Assembly (NCBI GenBank): GCA_944472155.2
Contig: OX235271.1
Coordinates: forward strand, 26,172,977-26,236,976
Reading direction: 5' to 3'
From: Trichobilharzia szidati
Lineage: Eukaryota; Platyhelminthes; Trematoda; Strigeidida; Schistosomatidae
Length of the DNA: 64,000 nucleotides
Notes under the pieces: model-generated
Database searches by the model: none
The model's input: the letters and a program-made list of their open reading frames with translations, nothing else
What the model was told of the DNA's origin: nothing
Position numbers and translations under genes: made by a program
Shown: positions 32,001 through 34,659 of the stretch, piece after piece
How the letters are laid out: each line of letters opens with the position of its first letter
How positions within the stretch are numbered: the stretch's first letter is position 1

Positions 32001-34206
32001 AGAAGACGTTGCTTTTCTGCTAACAATAACGAACAATAATGTACATAAAAATGTATAAATATCTGTTGATTTTCTCAATTAATGATTTGTTGCCTGGCTC
32101 TTGTCTTCTTTCGTTACATCAGTCAGCACAAAATAACACAAAGTCAACACGGAATGGAATTCTTCAATTTCTTATGAGAACTCGTAACCAGTGGGATTAA
32201 CTAAGTCGAGTATGAATAATAAATACTTACTGTTGACTTTTGATGGCTGCAATTCCATATTACGAATCGAAAGAAGTTAGAATTCACGCATTATTGAATT
32301 TCTATTCAATGGTTGTAAGGTAGTGTGCTTACCTTATGTACCTAAAGTTCCTGCGTTCGACCCGTAGTATATCCATAGGCACTCACTTCCAAAGCCATGA
32401 ACTATTTGCAGACGGCTGTACAGTGCTATCTGGTTCCGAGTAATTCTCTCCAAATAATGTCGACTTGTAATGGAATCTACCTTGAAGTTAATTAAATCTC
32501 CAAAAACCCAACACTTGGATTATGAATTACTTCCTTGATTATTTTGGTTCTGCTGCTAGTGTTAAAACACTGACAAGGGTCAGAGAACGCGAAAAATTAT
32601 CCCATCTCCTTGTGATCAACCAGCGTTTGTTGTCATTTCCGTTTTTCCATTCCTTTGCTTTCTGAATGGAATATATAGCGCTTCAAGTTTTGAAGCTTTA
32701 ATAGTGGTATCTTTGTTTTTTATGGAGGAGGGGGGATTGCTGGTCTCAAGCTTAACGGCCTACTCGAGGAGATTTAAGAATACGTTGACCAGGAATGAAA
32801 CATGGGTCTCCGGCGTGGTTCGGGAGAATTCTTCCATTCAACCACTTTACTTCTGTTTTATCCGTCCTGAATTCAGAATTAATAGCAGGCAGGTCTTCAG
32901 TTGAGGAGTGCTAATGAATCTCAAACTAACATGAAACAACTGTCTGAAGCTGTTTGGCTGTTAGTCATTGTTTAAATGATGTCAATTCTTGATGAAGTTT
33001 TCTTTTGCAATCTATCGATTTTGTGTACATCATCCAAATGAATAGAAGTGAACATTCCAAGATAGATTTATACATTTCCAATCATCTGTCAGTGTGTTTG
33101 TGGTAGAATGTTTGCTAGCTACTTACGTGGTACAGGTTTAGTTCCCAGCTGATGCACTCCTAAACCTCGTTAAGCTTTTAGTAAACCCAGAAAAGACGAA
33201 ATGTTGAACTTGAGGGGGGCGGGTAATCTTATCCCGTGAAAATGAAACACCATCGCTGACGAAACTTCAGTGCTCAAGCTTGTAGCCCTACATTACACTC
33301 GGAATGTGAAGGAATCAGGGAGAATCAAGAATCATCTTTGCAAGTACTCATAATCGTTGTGATAGACATTATTATTTTTATAAAACAAAATAATCGAGCA
33401 AAGAATATTCTTTTCGATAAATTCCTCTTCCAGGCTCCACAATTATATATGCATGTTTATATACACAGAATATTGTAAATTAGTAGTTAATAACAAAATT
33501 AGCGTTTTTTAAATAATATCGATTTGTAAAGTATGATCAATGCAATTACAGTTCATTAAAGATGCTTAAATTATACTAATAATAAAGATATAATAGCGAA
33601 TAGAATATAAACTGAAATTAGGGGAATTTCACAAAAATTCCAGATTATTCAAACCTGGATGGCCAAGGTAATGATAATGTCTGAACTAACTTCTTTTGGA
33701 TGCATAAATTAGACTTGTTAATATGAATCCCTACAGACTCAGCAATATTTAGAAGTCGAACTCTTAAAGCGAAATTGAGATTCGTAGGTATGCGGTAAAT
33801 GACCCTGAAAGCATGATTAACGTCAATCTTGTGTTCTGTCTCCACAAGATGAGCCAGAATAGTGCTGCGAATAGATTTTGTTTGTCCTTTGCTTAACCAG
33901 GCAGGGTGATGTTCGGAAATTCGACGCGAAACACGCCTAATTGTACGGCGTATGTAACTGGCTCCACACAAGAGCAGTTAAATAGGTTTTTCAATGATAT
34001 CAGATTTTCGTACTTCTTTGTGTGTCTGTTAAATATCATCATCTACTTTCTTTCTTTCTATATTACAGGATGATTATTGTAGTATGCAGGTGACTTCATG
34101 GTCTGATTCACCTAAATCCAATGCTGTTCAGTTCAAAGATGCATTCGTCGACAGTGTAAATTATATTACTGAATTGATTAAGAAGAAGTCTTCAGATAAT
34201 CGATGA
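1712..34206 (+). CDS. CPT2: Carnitine O-palmitoyltransferase 2, mitochondrial (C-terminal eight exons; 5' end outside window)
   Basis: Eight exons with GT-AG boundaries and compatible phases join into about 523 codons ending in TGA. CPT2 converts long-chain acylcarnitine plus CoA to acyl-CoA plus carnitine on the matrix side of the inner mitochondrial membrane. Seen directly: the choline/carnitine acyltransferase signature FEHSWGDG with the expected catalytic His (codon 16543-16545), the TFKHGRTETIR block, and the pattern STRLP..HHLLVIHNG..YFDVLD. From family knowledge these fit CPT2 better than CPT1, and the C-terminus aligns to the end of animal CPT2. Human CPT2 has 658 residues, so roughly the first quarter, including the transit peptide, must lie upstream of position 1. 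Introns run 3.3, 5.1, 5.8, 4.0, 2.6, 4.0 and 6.1 kb and are filled with transposons. No frameshift or internal stop is seen in the exons, so the gene looks functional. Confidence 0.93.
1975..2145 (-). repeat. Sm-alpha-like tRNA-derived repeat with degenerate hammerhead
   Basis: The minus strand has a B-box-like block (GGTCCTGTATTCTATCC), then the block GTACTG...CCCCAAACAAGGACGAAAC. The second core arm GGACGAAAC is kept but CTGATGAG has become CTAGAAAG. It resembles other copies in the window (15233-15330 and 53760-53930). Confidence 0.6.
2146..2885 (+). mobile_element. RTE-clade LINE (type A, SR2-like), 3' end with RT C-terminal coding
   Basis: An open frame at 2146-2760 encodes the conserved post-RT tail: NLHHLWRRRDIRLSTKERVY, LLYGSETWP, FDHRCLR, RWYNKVSN, RRVLGKEGKSI, GHVLRMSNHRLPRRAL and GQTKTWYQS. 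An AT-rich 3' UTR runs to about 2885. The copy is 5'-truncated, as usual for target-primed insertion. Related copies are at 15328-16255, 16712-16800, 17150-17565 and 45430-46610. The clade name is from memory of RTE/SR2 elements. Confidence 0.82.
2950..3345 (+). repeat. Degenerate Sm-alpha-like repeats
   Basis: Two adjoining pieces are present: a 3' body (GAAGTTCTAGTGAGAGGCTGTGACC and context) and a tRNA-like/hammerhead part (CCTGGGTTTGATCCTC, then TACTGTTG...CTGTCCAGTA). The ribozyme core is lost. Confidence 0.5.
3367..3682 (-). mobile_element. Solo LTR (TGTAAC...CACCACA family)
   Basis: A 316-bp element starts TGTAACGACAG and ends CTCTCACCACA (TG...CA), with a perfect 4-bp duplication CCTT at 3363-3366 and 3683-3686. 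It belongs to the same family as 35475-35793, 21630-21945 and 31766-32118. A 4-bp duplication fits Gypsy-type integrases. On the sense (minus) strand it has AATAAACGAT-type polyadenylation sequence near its 3' end. No internal gag or pol is present. Confidence 0.82.
3687..4240. other. Unassigned CPT2 intron sequence
   Basis: No coding, tRNA-like or recognisable retroelement sequence was seen here. Confidence 0.4.
4243..4467 (-). mobile_element. tRNA-headed SINE with RTE-type tail
   Basis: The minus-strand head (GCATCGGTGGTATAGCGGTTAGAACG, B box near GGTTCGAATGCC) is nearly the same as the head of the CR1-tailed SINEs. The body is different, and the tail GAAGCCCTATGTTCCACTGG equals the 3' end of RTE-B LINEs. 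The same family is at 61524-61766, 22740-22985 and 33100-33315. Confidence 0.75.
4850..5040 (+). repeat. Sm-alpha-like repeat with the best-preserved hammerhead stem II
   Basis: The tRNA-like part has GGTCCAGGATTTGACCC as B box. The ribozyme segment at about 4945-4990 has CTGAAGAGTCCTAATGTAGG and then ACGAAG. CTGAAGA fits the hammerhead CTGANGA core and stem II (GTCCT/AGGAC) is perfect. GAAA has become GAAG and stem I pairs poorly. The repeat ends at an (AAT)n tract. Confidence 0.65.
5041..5079. repeat. (AAT)n microsatellite
   Basis: About 13 AAT units directly follow an Sm-alpha-like repeat. The tract is probably the A-rich tail or target of that element. Confidence 0.9.
5183..5338 (+). CDS. 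CPT2: CPT2 exon b
   Basis: The acceptor is TTCAAG before 5183 and the donor is GTAAGT at 5339. The 52 codons in phase 0 read VYPLDTSQYKNMF..STRLP..HHLLVIHNG..YYFDVLDEC. The YPLDxSQY and FDVLD motifs are diagnostic of the carnitine acyltransferase core. Confidence 0.93.
5745..7581 (+). mobile_element. CR1-like LINE, 5'-truncated, RT open in part
   Basis: A frame at 5775-6446 encodes reverse transcriptase blocks: FLDYTSAFDYVPR, AGVPQGTVLSPFLFSFFLHD, FVKYADDLSASF (YADD catalytic motif) and NAKYLGLVLSSDLTWSSH. A frameshift near 6446 separates the C-terminus (FPGLLKKDYTILRRMLK..., to about 6850). The 3' UTR ends in GCTGAAAATTCC...GGAATAAAGC followed by ATT repeats. Other copies are at 11790-13056, 34660-35970 and 41447-42505. 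CR1 clade assignment is by motif style and is tentative. Confidence 0.82.
7875..9868 (-). mobile_element. RTE-clade LINE (type A), 5'-complete with endonuclease ORF, 3'-deleted
   Basis: The minus-strand frame at 7878-9596 (572 codons) has every apurinic-type endonuclease landmark: IGAFNVRKL, a Glu in CCVLETSTQD, AGDFNAQVG, TQIDHIAIS and DTDHALVRA. The RTE linker follows (HWISTASSELIDARRLIP, QWWVTKAKEME, GRWKRHFEEQFN) and stops where RT should begin. Above 9596 about 270 bases look like its 5' UTR. LINE insertions normally lose the 5' end. This copy lost the 3' end instead, which implies a later deletion or recombination near 7875. There is no clear ATG for the long frame, and it is the longest uninterrupted transposon frame in the window. 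Confidence 0.85.
9869..10045 (-). repeat. Degenerate Sm-alpha-like repeat
   Basis: The minus strand contains GGTTCACACTTCGATTACCC-like tRNA-derived sequence and AGAGTTCCAAACTAGGAAGAAA, a decayed hammerhead. Confidence 0.5.
10085..10270 (+). repeat. Degenerate Sm-alpha-like repeat
   Basis: Contains CCTGTGTTCAATCCTC (B-box-like) and AAAGAGTCCCAAACTAAG with GAAAC. It lies head to head with the minus-oriented copy just upstream. Confidence 0.55.
10420..10659 (+). CDS. CPT2: CPT2 exon c
   Basis: The acceptor is TGTAAAG before 10420 and the donor is GTAGGT at 10660. The 80 codons in phase 0 run from GEIIPAS to AVNHVNA and include SIGVITAMSRDKAFMAR and LIDSALFVLAL. The latter equals the conserved VDSAVFCLCL stretch of CPT2. 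Confidence 0.92.
10740..11785. other. Unassigned CPT2 intron sequence
   Basis: About 1 kb with a minus frame of 85 codons at 10904-11161 that I do not recognise, and a short (TG)n run near 11500. No retroelement motif is seen. Confidence 0.4.
11790..13056 (+). mobile_element. CR1-like LINE 3' end, split by an RTE-B insertion
   Basis: RT C-terminal sequence (LLRRALKAVSRGSGISLNQL, HPLYTQLSPCISSGRTRSS) runs to about 12120. The 3' UTR then resumes at 12845 and ends GCTGAAAATTCCATACCTGT...GGAATAAAG plus ATT repeats. The minus copy at 34660-35470 shows the two halves contiguous, which proves the interruption at 12232/12845. Confidence 0.85.
12233..12844 (+). mobile_element. RTE-clade LINE (type B), 5'-truncated, nested in CR1
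   Basis: This 612-bp insertion is flanked by near-identical 10-bp copies of the target, ATTCCCGTGG (12223-12232) and ATTCCTGTGG (12845-12854). It encodes the degraded RTE-B tail (LLCGSETWR, LRSILKIRWPARKDQQQ, KQIGRNKWRWIG) and ends GAAGCCCTATGTTCCTCTAG plus an AAT-type tail. Confidence 0.83.
13057..13430. other. Unassigned CPT2 intron sequence
   Basis: Nothing recognisable is seen between the CR1 tail and an RTE-B tail fragment. Confidence 0.4.
13432..13605 (+). mobile_element. RTE-B 3'-tail fragment
   Basis: Short, heavily truncated copy ending GCAGCCCTGCGTTCCACTTG, then AAGGGAATAATAATAAATAA, the RTE-B terminus. Confidence 0.6.
13852..14215 (-). mobile_element. RTE-B fragment
   Basis: The minus strand matches the RTE-B 3' coding tail (GATCGTGTGAGGAGATGAAA, CAACAAATA, AAGCACTTCCAACACACTG) without the usual 3' end. 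It has many stops. Confidence 0.6.
14250..14583. repeat. Inverted repeat of an RTE-A segment (161-bp arms, 12-base loop)
   Basis: The left arm (14250-14410, minus sense) and right arm (14423-14583, plus sense) both encode HWISTASSELIDARRLIP, then RLTKSLRND.EQWW of the RTE-A ORF. They are nearly perfect reverse complements around a 12-base loop (14411-14422). Transcribed within the CPT2 intron, this would form a long hairpin. Confidence 0.85.
14625..14960 (-). mobile_element. RTE-B internal fragment
   Basis: The minus strand carries the RTE-B stretch after the catalytic RT blocks (ACAAGTTGACAGAAGAAGC, GGTGAACATAGAGAATACAG, GAGGATACCAGA), parallel to 38140-38690 and 54600-54870. Frames are broken. 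Confidence 0.6.
15150..15327 (-). repeat. Sm-alpha-like repeat with CTGATGAG hammerhead core
   Basis: The tRNA-derived part has GGTCCTGGGTTCAAAACCC. The ribozyme segment (15233-15278) keeps stem I (GTACTG/CAGTAC, perfect) and CTGATGAG. The second stem II strand is mutated to AAAT and GAAA to GACA, so it should be inactive. Confidence 0.68.
15328..16255 (+). mobile_element. RTE-A LINE, 5'-truncated
   Basis: Encodes the RTE-A tail in broken frames: VYCSVVRSILLYGCETWPLR, FDHRCLRSISRVKWYDKVSN, RRRVLGKEGKSID, WKRASGGQTKTWHQS. The AT-rich 3' UTR includes TTTGTGTGCTACAAGGAGGG. Frameshifts and a TAG interrupt the frame. Confidence 0.8.
16444..16649 (+). CDS. CPT2: CPT2 exon d (catalytic histidine)
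   Basis: The acceptor is ATCAAG before 16444 and the donor is GTAGGT at 16650. Sixty-eight codons plus two bases encode SRWFDKSF and INFEHSWGDG. The His of EHSW, encoded at 16543-16545, is the general base in carnitine acyltransferases (family knowledge). The exon ends in phase 2 and completes an AGT codon with the next exon. Confidence 0.95.
16712..16800 (+). mobile_element. RTE-A short fragment
   Basis: Resembles GTCAATAATATTTACGTCAG through AAGGAAGGGAAATCAATGGA, the RRRVLGKEGKS region, in the intron just after CPT2 exon d. Confidence 0.5.
17150..17565 (+). mobile_element. RTE-A decayed 3' end
   Basis: Recognisable as the LRWLKHMWHI...MLAGIELGWRKV section followed by the RTE-A 3' UTR. Heavily mutated. 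Confidence 0.55.
17570..18775 (+). mobile_element. Penelope-like element (type B), interrupted by a SINE
   Basis: The plus strand encodes the end of RT (SLVKRVKFTFESKNEQGEL, MLDCKI, HTSDYKKPTQIANRYLDFNS). After the SINE at 17860-18035 it holds the connector and endonuclease relics (NIIYKIPCKDCELS, RLSEHKNLAKVRMVDP, RVKILKSNIRRW). It is the same family as the minus copy at 59205-60300, where the same residues are contiguous. Frames contain stops. Confidence 0.72.
17860..18035 (+). mobile_element. tRNA-headed SINE with CR1-type tail
   Basis: The head GTGCGTCGGTGGCACAGTGG carries an A-box-like TGGCACAGTGG and a perfect B box GGTTCGATCCC. The 7-bp acceptor-like stem GCGTCGG/CCGACGC is intact. 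The tail GCTGAAAATTCCATACTTGT...GTGTGGCATCAAGC matches CR1 LINE ends. It is inserted in a PLE-B copy. Confidence 0.85.
18855..19860 (-). mobile_element. Penelope-like element (type A) with open GIY-YIG endonuclease frame
   Basis: The minus frame at 19128-19697 (189 codons) encodes the end of the connector and a PLE endonuclease domain: NCIYKFTCICGSSYIGRIER, RFSEHVPKS, SAIARHLLDTGHEVDV, LLKFAEAISIKRLKPDLCVQ. In PLEs the GIY-YIG domain follows RT and nicks target DNA; YIG, the Cys pair and the SEH are visible. No RT blocks are left upstream, so the copy is 5'-truncated. A tail with a hammerhead-like segment (18895-18970, minus) follows, with core CTGCTGAG...CGAAA, one change from consensus. Confidence 0.8.
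18895..18970 (-). ncRNA. Hammerhead ribozyme relic in PLE-A tail
   Basis: The minus strand has GCAG, then CTGCTGAG...CGAAA, then a segment ending TTTATT and CTGC. This is the same layout as 24646-24703, with A6 of CTGANGA changed to C, which should abolish cleavage. Confidence 0.42.
19920..20035 (+). repeat. PLE-B-type terminal sequence
   Basis: TGTGTGAATACCTTGATATG and TTTGTGCTCGAAACGTG match in reverse the sequence at 59170-59260 bounding the PLE-B copy. GAGC...GCTCGAAAC resembles a hammerhead stem II and GAAA, but the CTGANGA half is missing. Confidence 0.5.
20040..20565. other. Unassigned CPT2 intron sequence
   Basis: No motif is recognised. The polypyrimidine tract before exon e starts at its right edge. 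Confidence 0.4.
20630..20834 (+). CDS. CPT2: CPT2 exon e
   Basis: A polypyrimidine tract and TTTCAG precede 20630; the donor is GTAGAT at 20835. The exon supplies the third base of a Ser codon, then LPNPTVKRIEWILDDDF to SPDSIMQLLFQ, matching LSPDAVAQLAFQ of animal CPT2. It ends in phase 0. Confidence 0.92.
21222..21392 (-). mobile_element. tRNA-headed SINE with CR1-type tail
   Basis: The minus strand reads TGCGTCGGTGGCACAGTGGT, B box GGTTCGATCCC, body CCGATATCCATGCTGAAAA, tail ACGGTGTGGAATCAAGC. Close to the 17860 and 45736 copies. Confidence 0.85.
21630..21945 (+). mobile_element. Solo LTR
   Basis: Begins TGTGGTGAGAGC and ends ...GTCGTCA. A TATA-like TGTATAAATATC and AATAAACGATT polyadenylation signal lie near the 3' end. 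The flanking tetramers TATT and TACT differ by one base, so the duplication is imperfect or the end is off by a few bases. It is in the opposite orientation to the LTR at 3367-3682. Confidence 0.72.
21960..22735. other. Unassigned CPT2 intron sequence
   Basis: Nothing recognisable between the solo LTR and a SINE. Confidence 0.4.
22740..22985 (+). mobile_element. Decayed tRNA-headed SINE with RTE-type tail
   Basis: Degenerate head (GCATCGGTGATTTAGCGGTA, GGTCCGAGATTCTATCGCC), body with AAAGAGGGAAGGTTGGG, tail GAAGCCCTGTGTTCCACTCG. Same family as 4243-4467 and 61524-61766. Confidence 0.65.
23125..23345 (+). repeat. tRNA-like repeat of another type
   Basis: GAGCCCAGTGGTAACGTCTC and GCAGCACTGG recur with changes at 31640-31765 (AGCTCAGTGGTAATGTCAC). 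The block resembles an A-box tRNA head. Boundaries are uncertain. Confidence 0.45.
23480..23753 (+). CDS. CPT2: CPT2 exon f
   Basis: A CT-rich tract and CTCAAG precede 23480; the donor is GTAAGT at 23754. The exon has no internal start codon, so simple ORF calling misses it. It encodes LAYDAVHGERVATYEPCSTS, then TFKHGRTETIR, and ends KEAAVGQ plus one base. The YEpCSTxxFKHGRTETIR segment contributes to carnitine and CoA binding in the family. Confidence 0.94.
23841..23900 (-). ncRNA. Hammerhead ribozyme relic, inverted copy in the same PLE
   Basis: This mirror image of 24646-24703 lies within the left arm. On the minus strand the core reads ATGATGAG...CGAAA, so C3 of the core is changed to A while the GAAA box and flanks are kept. 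Confidence 0.5.
24646..24703 (+). ncRNA. Type I hammerhead ribozyme candidate in PLE-A tail
   Basis: Seen: 5' stem I strand TGTAAGCAG, core CTGATGA (24655-24661), short stem II region GAACCTGAC, core GAAA (24671-24674), stem III outer pairs TAA/TTA around a GGTACC palindrome, cleavage triplet ATT ending at 24696, then 3' stem I strand CTGCACA. Both conserved boxes are intact. Stem II is very weak (one clear G-C pair), so activity is uncertain. Hammerheads in PLE terminal repeats are known from the literature on other animals. Confidence 0.6.
24845..25110 (+). mobile_element. RTE-B fragment
   Basis: Encodes RIGRAKHAFIPLKSVWRS and a broken CLVQRLGERVTK, the RTE-B post-RT tail. Truncated at both ends. 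Confidence 0.6.
25150..25680 (-). mobile_element. RTE-B LINE 3' end
   Basis: On the minus strand it ends GAAGCCCTATGTTCCACTAG followed by AAT repeats. Upstream it encodes CHKEYFQQPVADLYQQLSSF and KVEMDWTLAELRRPLGDIA. It is nearly the same subfamily as 28600-29232 and 54030-54875. Confidence 0.78.
25690..25890 (+). mobile_element. RTE-B 3'-tail fragment
   Basis: Short copy ending GAGGCCCTATGTCCCATTTG then AATCCAAGGAAATAGTAAA. Confidence 0.5.
25895..26690. other. Unassigned CPT2 intron sequence
   Basis: GC-rich patch near 26340-26560 with no frame or motif I can place. It could be an unrecognised repeat. Confidence 0.35.
26690..26860 (-). mobile_element. PLE endonuclease C-terminal scrap
   Basis: The minus strand has the KRLKP..C..KE-like end of the PLE-A endonuclease in decayed form (matches around 19140-19200). 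Confidence 0.45.
26865..27045 (+). repeat. Sm-alpha-like repeat, 3' part with hammerhead relic
   Basis: CAATGAGTCCCAAAACTAGA, then ACGAAAC and TGCCAGTACTTC. The cleavage triplet GTC is GCC and stem II is impaired. The body GAAGTTGCCTGGAGTACTAG follows. Confidence 0.6.
27440..27610 (+). repeat. Degenerate Sm-alpha-like repeat
   Basis: TAGGGTTCAACTCCTG (B-box-like), CTGCTGAGAATTTCTAAAC and AACTGTCCAGTCC mark the family. The ribozyme is lost. Confidence 0.5.
27755..27957 (+). CDS. CPT2: CPT2 exon g
   Basis: The acceptor is TTTCAAG before 27755 and the donor is GTAGGT at 27958. Two bases complete a Gly codon, followed by WDRHLYALRQF, LFLDPSYEKINQ and CTSALSTPGLAMGAFAAV, ending YHIE. The order matches the C-terminal carnitine-binding half of CPT2 (G[FW]DRHLFALR and STSTLSS in human). 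Confidence 0.94.
28035..28595. other. Unassigned CPT2 intron sequence
   Basis: Nothing recognisable. A plus frame runs to 28211 but is read-through from CPT2 exon g in another frame. Confidence 0.4.
28600..29232 (+). mobile_element. RTE-B LINE 3' end
   Basis: A frame at 28612-29088 encodes ARIAKARNTFINLKPIWKSS, SVLLYGSETWLVCHKEYFQQ, VKMDWTLAVLRRPLGDIAHQ. The tail GAAGCCCGATGTTCCACTAG precedes AATAATAATAATA. 5'-truncated. Confidence 0.8.
29727..30284 (-). CDS. PLE endonuclease-region ORF, left arm
   Basis: A 185-codon open frame with connector and GIY-YIG-type domain: CTNQFECTCGHTYIGRTHRS, then ASEHIPKWLQKQ and IAKHIIETG. It is in a different frame from the RT piece at 30402-30719, so the protein is not continuous. 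The right-arm copy is 30760-31212. It is a transposon gene, probably dead. Confidence 0.75.
   Translation of the reverse strand: MTQTLVDNNYPEKFIRRYKLVRTPRPTLQLAPKKDVYIKLPYMGHQSSLITRQRLNAAVKKTFYAANIIIIENVKPIYFYKPFEHAKNDVTSHCTNQFECTCGHTYIGRTHRSLQVMASEHIPKWLQKQMESSEPINGENRRPSSSIAKHIIETGRKIDVNRSFKPIYKTCLGRILKFVEALAGS
30402..30719 (-). CDS. PLE reverse transcriptase fragment
   Basis: About 106 codons hold the RT core GVAMGSPLGPLLADIYMSHI and VPLYRRYVDDILIISDK. A thumb-like CLSFLDILLSRRLDG and SIKRSIYRKPTWTG follow. Penelope-type RTs have this AMGSPLGP motif. The frame continues into the inverted arm by chance. The N-terminal RT half is absent. Confidence 0.78.
   Translation of the reverse strand, partial: DGVAMGSPLGPLLADIYMSHIENLSGDLIENVPLYRRYVDDILIISDKSCSATSILNRMNGVQNSISLTYIAGEDNCLSFLDILLSRRLDGSIKRSIYRKPTWTG
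30760..31212 (+). CDS. PLE endonuclease-region ORF, right arm
   Basis: A 150-codon mirror copy of 29727-30284 with a few replacements, for example YIRRTHRS for YIGRTHRS (the Gly of YIG is lost) and ETGHKIDVYTSF for ETGRKIDVNRSF. Both arms remain open, so divergence is low. Confidence 0.75.
   Translation: MYIKLPYMGHQSSLITRQRLNAAVKKTFYAANIIIIENVKPIYFYKPFERAKNDVTSHCTNQFECTCGHTYIRRTHRSLQVMASEHIPKWLQKQIESPEPINGENRRPSSSIAKHIIETGHKIDVYTSFKPIYKTCLGRILKFVEALAGS
31640..31765 (+). repeat. tRNA-like repeat, partial, next to solo LTR
   Basis: AGCTCAGTGGTAATGTCACT and CAGCACTGGTTCATG parallel the 23125-23345 repeat. The solo LTR cuts it at 31766. Confidence 0.42.
31766..32118 (+). mobile_element. Solo LTR
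   Basis: TGTGGTGAGAGC...TTTCGTTACA, with TGTATAAATATC and TCAATTAATGATT near the end. It is the same family as 21630-21945 but carries an extra segment of about 30 bases near 31950. Flanks TTAG and TCAG differ by one base. Confidence 0.75.
32123..33095. other. Unassigned CPT2 intron sequence with an Sm-alpha-like scrap
   Basis: Around 32870-32960 TGCTAATGAATCTCAAACTA and GAAACAACTGTC look like a decayed Sm-alpha-like hammerhead region. The rest is unrecognised. Confidence 0.38.
33100..33315 (+). mobile_element. Decayed tRNA-headed SINE with RTE-type tail
   Basis: Body GATGCACTCCTAAACCTCG, AAACCCAGAAAAGACGAA and tail GTAGCCCTACATTACACTCG with AATGTGAAGGAAT match the 22740 copy. Confidence 0.6.
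33320..33605. other. AT-rich CPT2 intron sequence
   Basis: Nothing recognisable. Confidence 0.4.
33610..33985 (-). mobile_element. Penelope-like element (type C), endonuclease remnant
   Basis: Minus frame 33645-33971: CGASYIRRTIRRVSRRISEH, PAWLSKGQTKSIRSTILAHL, ETEHKIDV, ESVGIHINKSNLCIQKKLV. YIG has become YIR. It lies 100 bp upstream of the last CPT2 exon, close to the acceptor's polypyrimidine tract. Confidence 0.7.
34069..34206 (+). CDS. CPT2: CPT2 last exon
   Basis: The acceptor TATTACAG follows a long CT tract. Forty-five codons plus TGA at 34204-34206 encode DDYCSMQVTSWSDS to KKKSSDNR, in place of the human tail DNWIGCNVSSY. The protein ends with a basic, Ser-rich tail. Confidence 0.92.
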   Translation, partial: DDYCSMQVTSWSDSPKSNAVQFKDAFVDSVNYITELIKKKSSDNR

Positions 34207-34551
34207 AGAGAAATGCACAGTCATACAACAACAGTTCATGTATTTGCATGTGTAGGTCATCCCATCGCCCTGGTGGCCGAGGGTGTCGACAGCGATAGCG
34301 ATATTCTTTGTATATAAAGATATATGTACCATGTATGATTTTAAATAGTTTATTTATTACTTACTCTCTAGGTTTTAGTTTTTTTCTTGACTGCGAATGT
34401 TTCGATATCTGTCTAGTTATCAAAACCAATGCAACTTTGTAAACTGAGATTTCGTAATCAACTGTTTCTGGATTTCTATTTTTTCTAGTAAACAAGTTGA
34501 TTGTCTTTCGCATTTCGTTTTTTTTAATTCTTTGATAATGAATGACTGAAA

Positions 34552-34557
34552 ATAAAT
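34552..34557 (+). promoter_or_regulatory. Candidate CPT2 polyadenylation signal
   Basis: AATAAA lies 346 bases after the CPT2 stop codon in AT-rich sequence and ahead of the CR1 copy that starts at about 34660. It is the first good signal after the stop, and the 3' UTR extent is inferred from it. Confidence 0.5.
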
Positions 34558-34609
34558 TTTGTTATGATCTGATGTTTAGCACATTGGATGCCGTTTTACA
34601 AATTGTGAA

Positions 34610-34651
34610 TTGTACAACAAACTTTGTCTTCGTTCAGGGCGCCAAGTTAAA
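34610..34651 (+). repeat. 42-bp direct repeat, left copy
   Basis: TTGTACAACAAACTTTGTCT through AGGGCGCCAAGTTAAA recurs at 36004-36045 with about five differences. The two copies bracket a CR1 LINE. It could be a very long target duplication or a relic of an older element. Confidence 0.6.
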
Positions 34652-34659
34652 TATGTAAT

